Assembly (NCBI GenBank): GCA_001873995.1
Contig: MNVR01000028.1
Location: forward strand, 1 to 64,000
Length of the DNA: 64,000 nt
Source: Candidatus Phelpsiimicrobium noxiivivens
GTDB lineage: Bacteria; Omnitrophota; Gorgyraeia; Velamenicoccales; Velamenicoccaceae
Direction of reading: 5' to 3'
Each line of letters starts with the position of its first letter. Position 1 is the first letter of the stretch. Shown here one piece after another: positions 50,141 to 58,746 of the stretch. The position numbers were made by a program, and so were the translations under genes. The notes beneath the pieces were generated by a model. The model worked only from the letters and a program-made list of their open reading frames with translations. It had not been told where the DNA came from and did not search any database.

Positions 50141-50536
50141 ATGAGGACGTCGCGCTGTATTCTTTATACCGCTTTGGGCACTGTATTGTGCCTGTTTTAT
50201 GTCTTTCAACAAACAGAGATCGTCAAGTTGGCTTATAAGATCACAACTACCGAAAAGATCCTGGAGAATATCTTGGATAAGAAGACGTCGCTTGAATATA
50301 CTTTATCCAGCCTGGAATCGCCGCTAAGCCTTGACAAGAACCTATTTTTGAAAAACAACGGATTTGAGATGGCTGGAAAATATAAATTGGTAAAAGTTGA
50401 CAAAGGCATTGCATCGGCAAGAGCGCCTATAAAGGCAGCGGCCGTTAAGACTTCAAGCCGCGGTGTTCTATTCAAACGCTTGGCTTTTTCAACCATCTTT
50501 GCAAGCAAACAAGCGGAAGCCAAGACAGTCAAATGA
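50141..50536 (+). CDS. ftsL: FtsL-like divisome protein (131 aa)
   Basis: A short cytoplasmic N terminus (MRTSR), one membrane helix (about residues 6-24), then a helical, coiled-coil-like stretch (about 27-60) and a basic, Ala-rich tail. There is little sequence conservation in FtsL, so the call rests on size, topology and position between rsmH and ftsI. It would act with FtsB and FtsQ to activate FtsWI. Confidence 0.75.
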   Translation: MRTSRCILYTALGTVLCLFYVFQQTEIVKLAYKITTTEKILENILDKKTSLEYTLSSLESPLSLDKNLFLKNNGFEMAGKYKLVKVDKGIASARAPIKAAAVKTSSRGVLFKRLAFSTIFASKQAEAKTVK

Positions 50537-50572
50537 GCGCCATAATATATTAGTTTAGCGAAATCTTAGTAA

Positions 50573-52249
50573 GTGCGACTTAAAATCAAATCTTTAAGGT
50601 TTTCGGTAGTCCTTATTTTTTTTATGGGGCTACTTTTTATTTTTTTTGGCCAACTTATTTTTGTACAGTTTTTCCGCTCGTCTTCCCTCCTGAAGCTGGC
50701 TGCTAAACAGCATAATTATTATCTTCAGCTTTCTCCTGACAGAGGGGCTATTTATGACCGCTATATGAGGCCCATGGCTGTAAATGTCTCCACTTTTTCT
50801 CTTTACGCTATACCGCCTCAGGTCAAAAATAAAGAAGCGTTGGCTGGGTATTTAAATTCGCTTATCGGGCTGGATAAGAACTTTATAATGGAGAGGCTTT
50901 CAAGGAAAAAACAGTTTGTCTGGTTAGCGCGCAAGCTGGATTGGGAAGCTATGGAAAAGATAAAAGCTCAAGATCTGACTGGGCTTGGTTTTATCAGGGA
51001 AAGCAAGCGATCTTACCCCAATTCAAAATTATCCAGTCAATTGATTGGGTTTGCCGGATTGGATAACACAGGGCTTGATGGCCTGGAGATGCATTATGAT
51101 AATTACCTTAAGGGTGAGCCTGGCTGGACCTTTGTGTTGAGGGACGCGAGAAGAAGGGATATAGCGCTTCAAGATGTCCTGCAGCCTCCTGTGGATGGAT
51201 ATTCCCTTGTGTTGACGATAGATCAGGTCATTCAGTATATCGCGGAGCGCGAAATAGATAAGATCTATCAGAAATATAATGCCAAGGGCGCGTCCATAGT
51301 CGTTTTGGATGTCAAGACAGGCGAAGTTCTTGCTATGGCCAGCCGTCCGACGTTTGATTTAAATGACCCTTCTTCTTACTCTCTTGAGTCCAGGCGCAAT
51401 AGGGCTGTTACAGATTTTTTTGAGCCTGGTTCAGTTTTTAAGATCGTTACGGCAACAGCAGCTCTAAATGAAGGAAAATTTGTGCCACAAGACAGGATTT
51501 TTTGCGAAAATGGAGAATATAGCGTTGCTAATCATACTCTTCATGATGTTCACCCCTATGGATCGCTTGAGTTTCGCGAAGTAATAATTCAGTCCAGCAA
51601 TATCGGGACGACAAAAATAGCCCAAAAGATAGGTGGTACGGCTGTGTATAACTACGCGAAGGCTTTTGGATTTGGCAGTGTTACTTCCGTCGGCTTGCCC
51701 GGTGAGGTAGGGGGTGTTTTAAAGCCTGTTTCAACATGGTCTAAGACATCTATCGGCGCGGTGCCTATAGGCCAGGAAGTATGTGTGACGACTCTGCAGC
51801 TGGCTTGCGCTATTTCCGCGATAGCAAACAAAGGCACTTATATGAAGCCATACGTTGTGCGCGCAGTAATTGATAAAAAGAAAGAGGTGATAAAAAGTTT
51901 TGACCCTCAGCCTTTACGGCAAGTAATGACGCCGGAAACGTCAAAGACCATGCGCGATATTTTGGCGGATGTGGTGGAGTTAGGCACGGGTAAATTAGCG
52001 CAGTCCAAGCTTTTTAAATTCGCGGGCAAGACAGGCACCGGGCAGAAAATAGATCCTAACGGGACTTATTCTCATACTAAGTTCACGGCATCTTTTATAG
52101 GGTTCGCGCCTGTGGAGGATCCCCAGATAGCAATAGCGGTTATCGTAGATGAACCCAGGCCTTATTATTACGGAGGCGTTGTTTCGGCGCCGGCTTTTAA
52201 GCTTGTGGCGGAAGATGTGCTAAAATATAGGCAAGCCAGTGAAAATTAA
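50573..52249 (+). CDS. ftsI: division transpeptidase FtsI (PBP3)
   Basis: 558 aa from GTG 50573. One membrane helix (about 10-32), PBP dimer domain (DRGAIYDRYMRPMAVN), then transpeptidase: active Ser in EPGSVFKI at about residue 287, SSN in QSSNIGTTK and KTG in AGKTGTGQK. No PASTA domains. It cross-links septal peptidoglycan together with FtsW. It overlaps murE by 11 nt. Confidence 0.95.
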   Translation: MRLKIKSLRFSVVLIFFMGLLFIFFGQLIFVQFFRSSSLLKLAAKQHNYYLQLSPDRGAIYDRYMRPMAVNVSTFSLYAIPPQVKNKEALAGYLNSLIGLDKNFIMERLSRKKQFVWLARKLDWEAMEKIKAQDLTGLGFIRESKRSYPNSKLSSQLIGFAGLDNTGLDGLEMHYDNYLKGEPGWTFVLRDARRRDIALQDVLQPPVDGYSLVLTIDQVIQYIAEREIDKIYQKYNAKGASIVVLDVKTGEVLAMASRPTFDLNDPSSYSLESRRNRAVTDFFEPGSVFKIVTATAALNEGKFVPQDRIFCENGEYSVANHTLHDVHPYGSLEFREVIIQSSNIGTTKIAQKIGGTAVYNYAKAFGFGSVTSVGLPGEVGGVLKPVSTWSKTSIGAVPIGQEVCVTTLQLACAISAIANKGTYMKPYVVRAVIDKKKEVIKSFDPQPLRQVMTPETSKTMRDILADVVELGTGKLAQSKLFKFAGKTGTGQKIDPNGTYSHTKFTASFIGFAPVEDPQIAIAVIVDEPRPYYYGGVVSAPAFKLVAEDVLKYRQASEN

Positions 52250-53708
52250 ACAATTGATGGAAGTTTTGGATATCGCGGGTGAGCCGCCTAAATTTATAAA
52301 TGTGGAGGTTAGGCGTATTTCTTGCGATTCAAGAAATGTGGCCCCTGGCACGGTCTTTGTAGCTGTCCGCGGGCCAATGCAAGACGGCCACAGGTATATT
52401 GACGATGCGGTAAAGAAAAAAGCGAGCGCTGTCATTTTGGAAGATATCTCTTTGAAGCCTCCTGAGGGTTCACGCGTGCCTTTTATAGTAGTTAAAGATT
52501 CAAAAGAGGCTTTAAGTAAAATATCAGACGTTTTCTTCGGCCATCCCTATCAGCGTGTTAAATGCGTTGGAATAACTGGAACTAACGGCAAGACTACGGT
52601 GTCTTATTTAATAAAAAGTATTTTGAATTCGGCTGATATTAAATGCGGGCTTATAGGCACGATAGGCAATAAGGTCCGGGAAGAAAATCTTAAAACTAAT
52701 AACACTACCCCGGGGGTGCTGGAATTGCATGGGTTAATAAAGGATATGGCCCAAGCAGGCGATACCTACGTGGCCCTGGAAGTCTCTTCTCACGCCCTTG
52801 ACCAGGAAAGGGTGAAGGGCATCATTTTTAGATCTGCCATCTTTACTAATCTGACGCAGGACCATCTGGATTACCACAAGACTATGGAGGATTATTTTTT
52901 AGCTAAACAGAAGCTTTTCACGGAATGCGCTGGTAGAGACACGAATTTTATTATCAATAAGGATGAGGCTTTTGGGCAACGCCTTCTGGGGTCATTGAAT
53001 GGGAGAATATTGACGTATGGATTTTCTTCAGACGCCGACGTGTGTGTTATGCGCCACGAACTCTCGCGCAACGGCAGCCAGGCCATCATTAAGATACCGC
53101 AAGGTGTAATAAATATTGTATCTTCCTTAGTCGGCAGGCACAATCTGTATAATATCATGGCCGCGGTAGCTTTTGGGGTCTCTGAAGGGTTAGGCCCTGT
53201 TTCCATAAAGAACGGCATAGAAGCTGTTTCTTACGTGCCCGGCAGGCTTGAGAGAATAGATACAAAAAAAGGTTTCAGTGTTTTTGTGGATTATGCCCAT
53301 ACAGACGATGCTCTTAAGAATGTTCTTGAATCTTTGCGCCTGATTCTCCATAATGGCAGGATTATCACTGTATTCGGTTGCGGCGGGGATAGAGATAAAG
53401 GTAAGAGGCCTAAGATGGGGCGCGTGGTAAGCGCTTTATCTGACTATTGTTTTGTAACAAGCGATAATCCCCGCGACGAAGATCAGGCAGTGATCATTGA
53501 ACAGATCATAGCCGGTATGGAAAAAAATAATTTTGAAGTTATTCCCGACAGATTTAAAGCTATTCAGAAAGCTCTTGTCATGGCAGCCGATGGCGATTTT
53601 GTTTTAGTCGCCGGCAAGGGCCATGAGACATATCAGATCGTTAAAGGTAAAACTTTAGCTTTTGACGATAAGTCTGTTGTTTTGAAGATCCTATCTTTAC
53701 CCCGTTAG
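52239..53708 (+). CDS. murE: UDP-MurNAc-tripeptide synthetase (meso-DAP-adding)
   Basis: 489 aa. Start GTG 52239 in overlap with ftsI. ATP loop GITGTNGKTTVSYL (about 110-123), central Mur-ligase motifs, and SDNPRDED near residue 410; the DNPR motif indicates use of meso-diaminopimelate, not lysine. It adds the third residue of the stem peptide in the cytoplasm. A long perfect hairpin overlaps its stop. Confidence 0.96.
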   Translation: MKIKQLMEVLDIAGEPPKFINVEVRRISCDSRNVAPGTVFVAVRGPMQDGHRYIDDAVKKKASAVILEDISLKPPEGSRVPFIVVKDSKEALSKISDVFFGHPYQRVKCVGITGTNGKTTVSYLIKSILNSADIKCGLIGTIGNKVREENLKTNNTTPGVLELHGLIKDMAQAGDTYVALEVSSHALDQERVKGIIFRSAIFTNLTQDHLDYHKTMEDYFLAKQKLFTECAGRDTNFIINKDEAFGQRLLGSLNGRILTYGFSSDADVCVMRHELSRNGSQAIIKIPQGVINIVSSLVGRHNLYNIMAAVAFGVSEGLGPVSIKNGIEAVSYVPGRLERIDTKKGFSVFVDYAHTDDALKNVLESLRLILHNGRIITVFGCGGDRDKGKRPKMGRVVSALSDYCFVTSDNPRDEDQAVIIEQIIAGMEKNNFEVIPDRFKAIQKALVMAADGDFVLVAGKGHETYQIVKGKTLAFDDKSVVLKILSLPR

Positions 53709-53730
53709 AGAACGAAGCTCTCTAACGGGG
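53700..53730. repeat. hairpin over the murE stop codon
   Basis: CCCCGTTAGAG (53700-53710) pairs with CTCTAACGGGG (53720-53730), 11 of 11 pairs, with a 9-nt loop. The murE stop TAG lies in the left arm. Only three T follow, so it may pause or protect the mRNA more than end it. Confidence 0.8.
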
Positions 53731-53744
53731 TTTACCGGAGAGCT

Positions 53745-55115
53745 ATGTTCAGCACAAAAGACCTGATAAGCGCGACAGGCGGCGGCCTAATCGCGGGTTT
53801 GAAGCGCGCGCGTTTTTCTGGGATTTCTATTGATACGCGCACGCTAATAGAGGGACAGGCCTTTTTAGCTATTGTTGGCAAGAATTTTGATGGGCATGAT
53901 TTTATTATAGAGGCCGTTGGCAAAGGCGCGAAAGCCGTGGTCTACGCTGATGCTAAAAAAGTAACCGCATTCCAGAAGGGTATTACCTATATTAAAGTCG
54001 GCGATACTACGCAAGCCTTGGGCGCTATCGCTGGTTTCCATCGCAGGAGGTTTGTCATACCCATCATCGCCGTGACAGGAAGTAGCGGCAAAACGACGAC
54101 TAAAGAGATGATAGCATGGGTGCTTTCGGAGAAGTATAATGTTTTAAAGAACGCCGGCACTCAGAATAATCTTATCGGAGTGCCCTTGACCCTTTTGAAC
54201 ATACGATCTAAGCATGATATATGTGTTGTTGAAATGGGCACGAACCGTTTCGGAGAAATAGGAAAGTTATCTCAGATCGCGGGGCCTAATGTGGGTGTTT
54301 TGACTAATATTGGGCCGGCGCATCTTGAGTTTTTAGATAATTTAAGAGGCGTATATAAGGAAAAGATGGAATTGATCAAGCGGCTATCACCTCCGGGTAT
54401 AGCTTTCTTAAACCGCTCCGACATTATTTTGGGGAGACTCAGCCGCGTAAGCTCAAGGTTCTTCTTTTTTTACGGCATTAACAGGGAATGCGACCTTAGG
54501 GCGACTGAGATAGATTACAAATCTTCGAGCATCTCTTTTGTCTTGAATGGGAATCATATAATGGAAGTTAAGCACAGCGCGCTTCACAATGTCAGTAATG
54601 CCTTGGCTGCCATAGGCTGCGGTCTTCTTTTTGGGTTGGATATCTCAGAGATCAAAGAAAAAATAGAGACTTTTGATCCGCCTGACATGAGGCTTAAAGA
54701 GATAAAATTAAAGAAATGCATGGTCTTTGACGATTCTTATAATTCCAACCCACAGTCTTTAAAACATGCTATTGATGTTTTGTGCCGCCAGGAGACAAGC
54801 GGCCGGCGTATTCTCGTTATGGGTGATATGTTGGAGTTGGGAAACAAATCCGAGGAATTCCACTCTTATTTCGGGAGATATGTCTCTAATAAACAGGTTG
54901 ATATTCTTGTTACAATGGGCCATTTTTCAAAAGGCACAGCCGAGAGCGCCAAAAAAAGCGGAATGAGCGATATGGCTGTCTTTCATTTTGATGATTGCCC
55001 AGCTGTCTTGGAATTTTTGTTGTCTAAAATTAAAGAAGGAGATACGCTTTTGATCAAGGGGTCGCGCTCTATGCAGATGGAACGTATTGTCGTGTCTTTG
55101 AAAGAAATGAAATAA
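53745..55115 (+). CDS. murF: UDP-MurNAc-pentapeptide synthetase
   Basis: 456 aa. N-terminal domain with FSGISIDTRTLIEGQAFLA; ATP loop VTGSSGKTTTKEMI (about 108-121); Mur-ligase Glu and His residues in EMGTNRFGEIGKLS, TNIGPAHLEFL; C-terminal DDSYNSNPQSLKHAI. It adds D-Ala-D-Ala, made by the Ddl encoded at the window's end. Ribosome site GGAGAG. Confidence 0.96.
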   Translation: MFSTKDLISATGGGLIAGLKRARFSGISIDTRTLIEGQAFLAIVGKNFDGHDFIIEAVGKGAKAVVYADAKKVTAFQKGITYIKVGDTTQALGAIAGFHRRRFVIPIIAVTGSSGKTTTKEMIAWVLSEKYNVLKNAGTQNNLIGVPLTLLNIRSKHDICVVEMGTNRFGEIGKLSQIAGPNVGVLTNIGPAHLEFLDNLRGVYKEKMELIKRLSPPGIAFLNRSDIILGRLSRVSSRFFFFYGINRECDLRATEIDYKSSSISFVLNGNHIMEVKHSALHNVSNALAAIGCGLLFGLDISEIKEKIETFDPPDMRLKEIKLKKCMVFDDSYNSNPQSLKHAIDVLCRQETSGRRILVMGDMLELGNKSEEFHSYFGRYVSNKQVDILVTMGHFSKGTAESAKKSGMSDMAVFHFDDCPAVLEFLLSKIKEGDTLLIKGSRSMQMERIVVSLKEMK

Positions 55116-55131
55116 TTTGTAGAGGTATAAA

Positions 55132-56223
55132 ATGTTTTATTATTTTCTTTATCCGTTAAGGGATATATTTTCAGGTTTTAATATTTTTAAATACATTACA
55201 TTCAGGTCTGCCATGGCCGCTATAACGACTTTTTTTATCTGCATTATTTTCGGATCCAGGGTTATTGGGAAACTTACTCAGTTGCATATTTGCGAGAATG
55301 TCAGGAAGAAGGATGAGGTGGCGGGGCTTTATGACCTCCACCAACACAAACAGGGGACACCTACTATGGGCGGGCTGCTTATGGTCTCCGCGATCATTTT
55401 TTCTACGTTATTGTGGGCTGACCTTTCTAACAAATATATTTTGGTCAGCCTTATCGCCATATTTTGGTTGGGATTGGTCGGGTTCGCAGACGATTATATA
55501 AAGTTAAGATTCAAGAGGTCGAAAGGATTAAGCGTAAGGGCAAAATTTTTAGGCCAGATAATCCTCGGGCTCGCGATAGGGACATTTCTTTATCTTGACC
55601 CTGAGACTTCAACTCGGTTGGATGTGCCGTTTTTAAAAAACGTAGCTTTTGAATTGGGTATTTTTTATATCTTTTTCGTTATGTTCGTCGTCGTAGGTAC
55701 TTCTAACGCGGTAAATCTTACGGATGGCCTTGACGGCCTGGCAACCGGATGCCTTTTGATGGCTATTTTTTCATATGGTATTATGAGTTATGTCAGCGGC
55801 CATTTGCGGTTCAGCCAGTATCTGCTTATCCCATATATTGACGGAGTCGGTGAATTGACTGTTTTTTGCGCCGCGATGATGGGCGCCTGTCTGGGGTTTC
55901 TCTGGTTTAATTGTCATCCGGCTTCGGTATTTATGGGTGATGTAGGTTCTTTGGCCCTTGGCGGCGCCATAGGGCTTGTGGCTATTTTTATAAAAAAGGA
56001 ACTCTTGCTTGGAATTGTGGGAGGCATATTTGTTATTGAGGCGTTCTCGGTTATATTACAGGTGGGTTCGTTCAAACTGCGTAAAAAAAGGATCTTTAGG
56101 ATGGCGCCGCTTCATCATCATTTCCAGATGATGGGATGGCCTGAGTCAAAGATCATAGTCAGGTTTTGGATCGTAGCGGCTATTCTCGCGTTATTTACTC
56201 TGACCACGCTAAAATTAAGATGA
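55132..56223 (+). CDS. mraY: phospho-MurNAc-pentapeptide transferase
   Basis: 363 aa with about ten membrane helices. Catalytic motifs: FADDYIKLRFKRSKGLS, NLTDGLDGLATG and the HHHFQMMGWPESK segment. It loads phospho-MurNAc-pentapeptide on undecaprenyl phosphate to make lipid I. Its stop overlaps the murD ATG (ATGA). Confidence 0.97.
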   Translation: MFYYFLYPLRDIFSGFNIFKYITFRSAMAAITTFFICIIFGSRVIGKLTQLHICENVRKKDEVAGLYDLHQHKQGTPTMGGLLMVSAIIFSTLLWADLSNKYILVSLIAIFWLGLVGFADDYIKLRFKRSKGLSVRAKFLGQIILGLAIGTFLYLDPETSTRLDVPFLKNVAFELGIFYIFFVMFVVVGTSNAVNLTDGLDGLATGCLLMAIFSYGIMSYVSGHLRFSQYLLIPYIDGVGELTVFCAAMMGACLGFLWFNCHPASVFMGDVGSLALGGAIGLVAIFIKKELLLGIVGGIFVIEAFSVILQVGSFKLRKKRIFRMAPLHHHFQMMGWPESKIIVRFWIVAAILALFTLTTLKLR

Positions 56224-57476
56224 AGTCGTATAAAAATTTAAAGATAACTGTGGTGGGCCTCGCGCGCAGCGGCATGGCGGCAGCCAGGCTCCTTAAAAGA
56301 TCAGGCGCCTCAGTCAGTATTACGGAAAAAAAGAATACTCCTGCTTTAGAGAAGCTTTCCACACAACTGAAGACTGAGGGTATAGGCGTTGAGTTAGGGG
56401 CTCACAGCCGTTCTTTTATTGAAGGCAGAGATCTTATCGTCATAAGCCCGGGTGTGCGCCTCGATGCCGATCCTGTAAAATGGGCGAAAGGATCGAATAT
56501 AGAAGTTATAAGTGAGATTGAACTTTCATTTTCTCTTTGTCCCGCGCCTGTCATAGCCATCACAGGCACTAATGGTAAGACAACTACCACAACACTCGTA
56601 GGAGAGGTCATAAAGGCATGCGGTAAAAAGGTATTTGTCTTGGGTAATATCGGCACGCCGTTCTCTTCGGCCGTACTTTCCATGCGCGGGGATGACCTTG
56701 TTTCTTTAGAAGTCAGTTCTTTTCAGCTTGAGGCCATAAAAGATTTTAAGCCAAAGATCGCCGTCATCCTGAATTTGACGCCTGACCATCTGGACCGTTA
56801 CAGAGATGTGGATGAATATTTAGAGGCAAAAAAGCGTATTTATATGAATCAGGAAAAAGATGATATCCTTATTTTAAATTATGGGGATAATGCTTTGCGT
56901 AAGATCGCGGAAGAGGCCAAGCCTAAGGTAGAATTTTTTAACAAAGAGGAGTGGGAAAAAGATCTTGACCAGAATCAGATGGCTGTTTTGGCTGTGGCTG
57001 AGGCCTTAGGTATTAAACGCTCCGTTTGCGCGCAGGTCTTTAAGAAATTTAAAGGCGTTGAACACAGAATGGAATTTGTCCGCGACATAGGCGGAATAGA
57101 GTTTATCAACGATTCAAAAGCCACTAATATTGATTCTACTATTTGGGCGCTAACGAATATACGTAAGCCGGCGGTTTTGATAGCGGGCGGCCGCGATAAG
57201 GGCAGTGATTTTGCCTCTATCAGAGCTCTTGTTAAAGATAAGGTGCGCGAGGCCGTCCTTGTCGGCGAGGCAAGCGAACGTATTGCCGCGGCGTGGGATG
57301 GAGTAGTGCCTATTTACCGCGTTGAGACATTTCATGAAGCTGTGACAGCTGCTTATAAGAGAGCGAGGCCAGGGGAGATGGTCCTTTTTTCTCCGATGTG
57401 CAAAAGTTTTGATATGTTCACCGATTACGAACATCGCGGCCGCGTATTCAAGGAACTTGTAAATAAATTTACTTAG
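56220..57476 (+). CDS. murD: UDP-MurNAc-L-alanine:D-glutamate ligase
   Basis: 418 aa from the ATG at 56220, overlapping the mraY stop; a longer frame into mraY is rejected. LKITVVGLARSGMAAARLL at the start, ATP loop ITGTNGKTTTTTLVGE, LNLTPDHLDRY, and NDSKATNIDSTIWAL. It adds D-Glu. A leader-type element with a terminator follows. Confidence 0.96.
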   Translation: MKSYKNLKITVVGLARSGMAAARLLKRSGASVSITEKKNTPALEKLSTQLKTEGIGVELGAHSRSFIEGRDLIVISPGVRLDADPVKWAKGSNIEVISEIELSFSLCPAPVIAITGTNGKTTTTTLVGEVIKACGKKVFVLGNIGTPFSSAVLSMRGDDLVSLEVSSFQLEAIKDFKPKIAVILNLTPDHLDRYRDVDEYLEAKKRIYMNQEKDDILILNYGDNALRKIAEEAKPKVEFFNKEEWEKDLDQNQMAVLAVAEALGIKRSVCAQVFKKFKGVEHRMEFVRDIGGIEFINDSKATNIDSTIWALTNIRKPAVLIAGGRDKGSDFASIRALVKDKVREAVLVGEASERIAAAWDGVVPIYRVETFHEAVTAAYKRARPGEMVLFSPMCKSFDMFTDYEHRGRVFKELVNKFT

Positions 57477-57487
57477 CGGCCCTTAGG

Positions 57488-57620
57488 CTCCTTGCCTAAG
57501 CGCTCGTAAGATTTCAGCCAAAACCTTGCCTGAAATTTTATACCCCGTTCGCAGGCTGCGGAGTTAATCCAGAAAGGATAGGCCTTCCTAATCCCGAATT
57601 AAGGAAGGGCCTAATTTTTC
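57488..57620 (+). terminator. leader element E ending in an intrinsic terminator (between murD and ftsW)
   Basis: Stem 1: CTCC (57488-57491) with GGAG (57560-57563). Stem 2: GCCT (57494-57497) with AGGC (57553-57556). Stem 3: GTAAGATTTCAG (57506-57517) with CTGAAATTTTAT (57530-57541), twelve pairs with two G-U. Then comes a terminator, TAGGCC-TTCCT at 57579-57589 with AGGAA-GGGCCTA, one bulge, followed by ATTTTTC. So the same leader domain is joined to a terminator here, not to a ribosome-site hairpin. It may attenuate ftsW and the genes after it. Confidence 0.7.
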
Positions 57621-57651
57621 AAGGAAGAAATACAAACAATATACAAAACTA

Positions 57652-58746
57652 ATGCGAAGCACCAGGATCTCCATTTTTATCACGATGCTTATCCTTATAG
57701 GCATAGGCATTGTGATGATCTATAGCGCGAGCTCCATACCTATGTGGCAAAGCACAGGCAGGAGCGCCAACCTTTTAAAAAAACACTTCCTGTACCTTGT
57801 CCTTGGTTTTGCAGCTATGTTCGTCAGCATGGCCATTGATTATCAGAAACTACGTAAGATAGCTAAGCCGTTTTTGGTATTTACTATTGTGCCTTTGGTC
57901 CTTGTCTTTGTCCCGGGTATATCCAGAGAGTCGGGAGGGGCTAAAAGGTGGCTTCATGCTTTTGGTTTTAATTATCAGCCTTCGGAGTTCGTTAAGATAG
58001 CCCTTATTATTTACGTAGCTGATTATATTAATCGCAACGCGCGGTTTCTTAAGGAATTTTGGCGCGGTTTTGCGCCGCCTATGTTTGTTTTAGGGTTTGT
58101 GACTTTACTTGTTTTGCTTCAGCCGGATCTGGGCACCGCCGTTTCTTTTGTGGTCCTGGTATTTATGATGTTGTTTGTTTCAGGCGCAAGGCCGCGGCAT
58201 ATTATCCTGACTTTTATATCAGCATTACCATTCTTGTATCTTCTTGTTTTTAGTGTTCCTTACCGTAGGGCGAGGATACTGGCTTTTTTAAATCCGTGGC
58301 TTGATCCTAGGGGGAGTGGTTTCCAAATCATTCAGTCTCAGATAGCGCTTGGCTCAGGCGGCCTTTTTGGAGTCGGATTGGGGCAGGGTAAACAAAAGCT
58401 TTTTTATCTGCCAGCGGCGCATACGGATTTTATTTTTTCCATCATTGGCGAAGAACTGGGGCTTTTAGGCTCCGGTTTAGTCGTGCTCCTTTTTATTTTT
58501 ATGATATGGCATATGTCTAAGATAGTTTATAGCGTCCGCGACCCTTTTGGAAAATTGATCTGCGTAGGTGTTTTGACCCTTATAGCTTTCTCGGCGGTTG
58601 TTAATATCGGCGTTTCAATAGGTTCTCTGCCTACTAAGGGCCTGCCTCTGCCTTTTATCAGTTACGGAGGTTCTTCTTTGATATTTCATATGGTTGCTGT
58701 GGGATTGCTATTGAATATTTCAAAGACCGAAGAGGTTACACTATGA
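57652..58746 (+). CDS. ftsW: SEDS peptidoglycan polymerase FtsW
   Basis: 364 aa with about ten membrane helices. LILIGIGIVMIYSASS near the start, the RWL/QPSEF region (RWLHAFGFNYQPSEFVKIA), LLQPDLGTA, and PLPFISYGGSSLIFHM near the end. It polymerises glycan strands from lipid II with FtsI. No ribosome site close to the ATG. Its last codon overlaps the murG ATG. Confidence 0.95.
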   Translation: MRSTRISIFITMLILIGIGIVMIYSASSIPMWQSTGRSANLLKKHFLYLVLGFAAMFVSMAIDYQKLRKIAKPFLVFTIVPLVLVFVPGISRESGGAKRWLHAFGFNYQPSEFVKIALIIYVADYINRNARFLKEFWRGFAPPMFVLGFVTLLVLLQPDLGTAVSFVVLVFMMLFVSGARPRHIILTFISALPFLYLLVFSVPYRRARILAFLNPWLDPRGSGFQIIQSQIALGSGGLFGVGLGQGKQKLFYLPAAHTDFIFSIIGEELGLLGSGLVVLLFIFMIWHMSKIVYSVRDPFGKLICVGVLTLIAFSAVVNIGVSIGSLPTKGLPLPFISYGGSSLIFHMVAVGLLLNISKTEEVTL

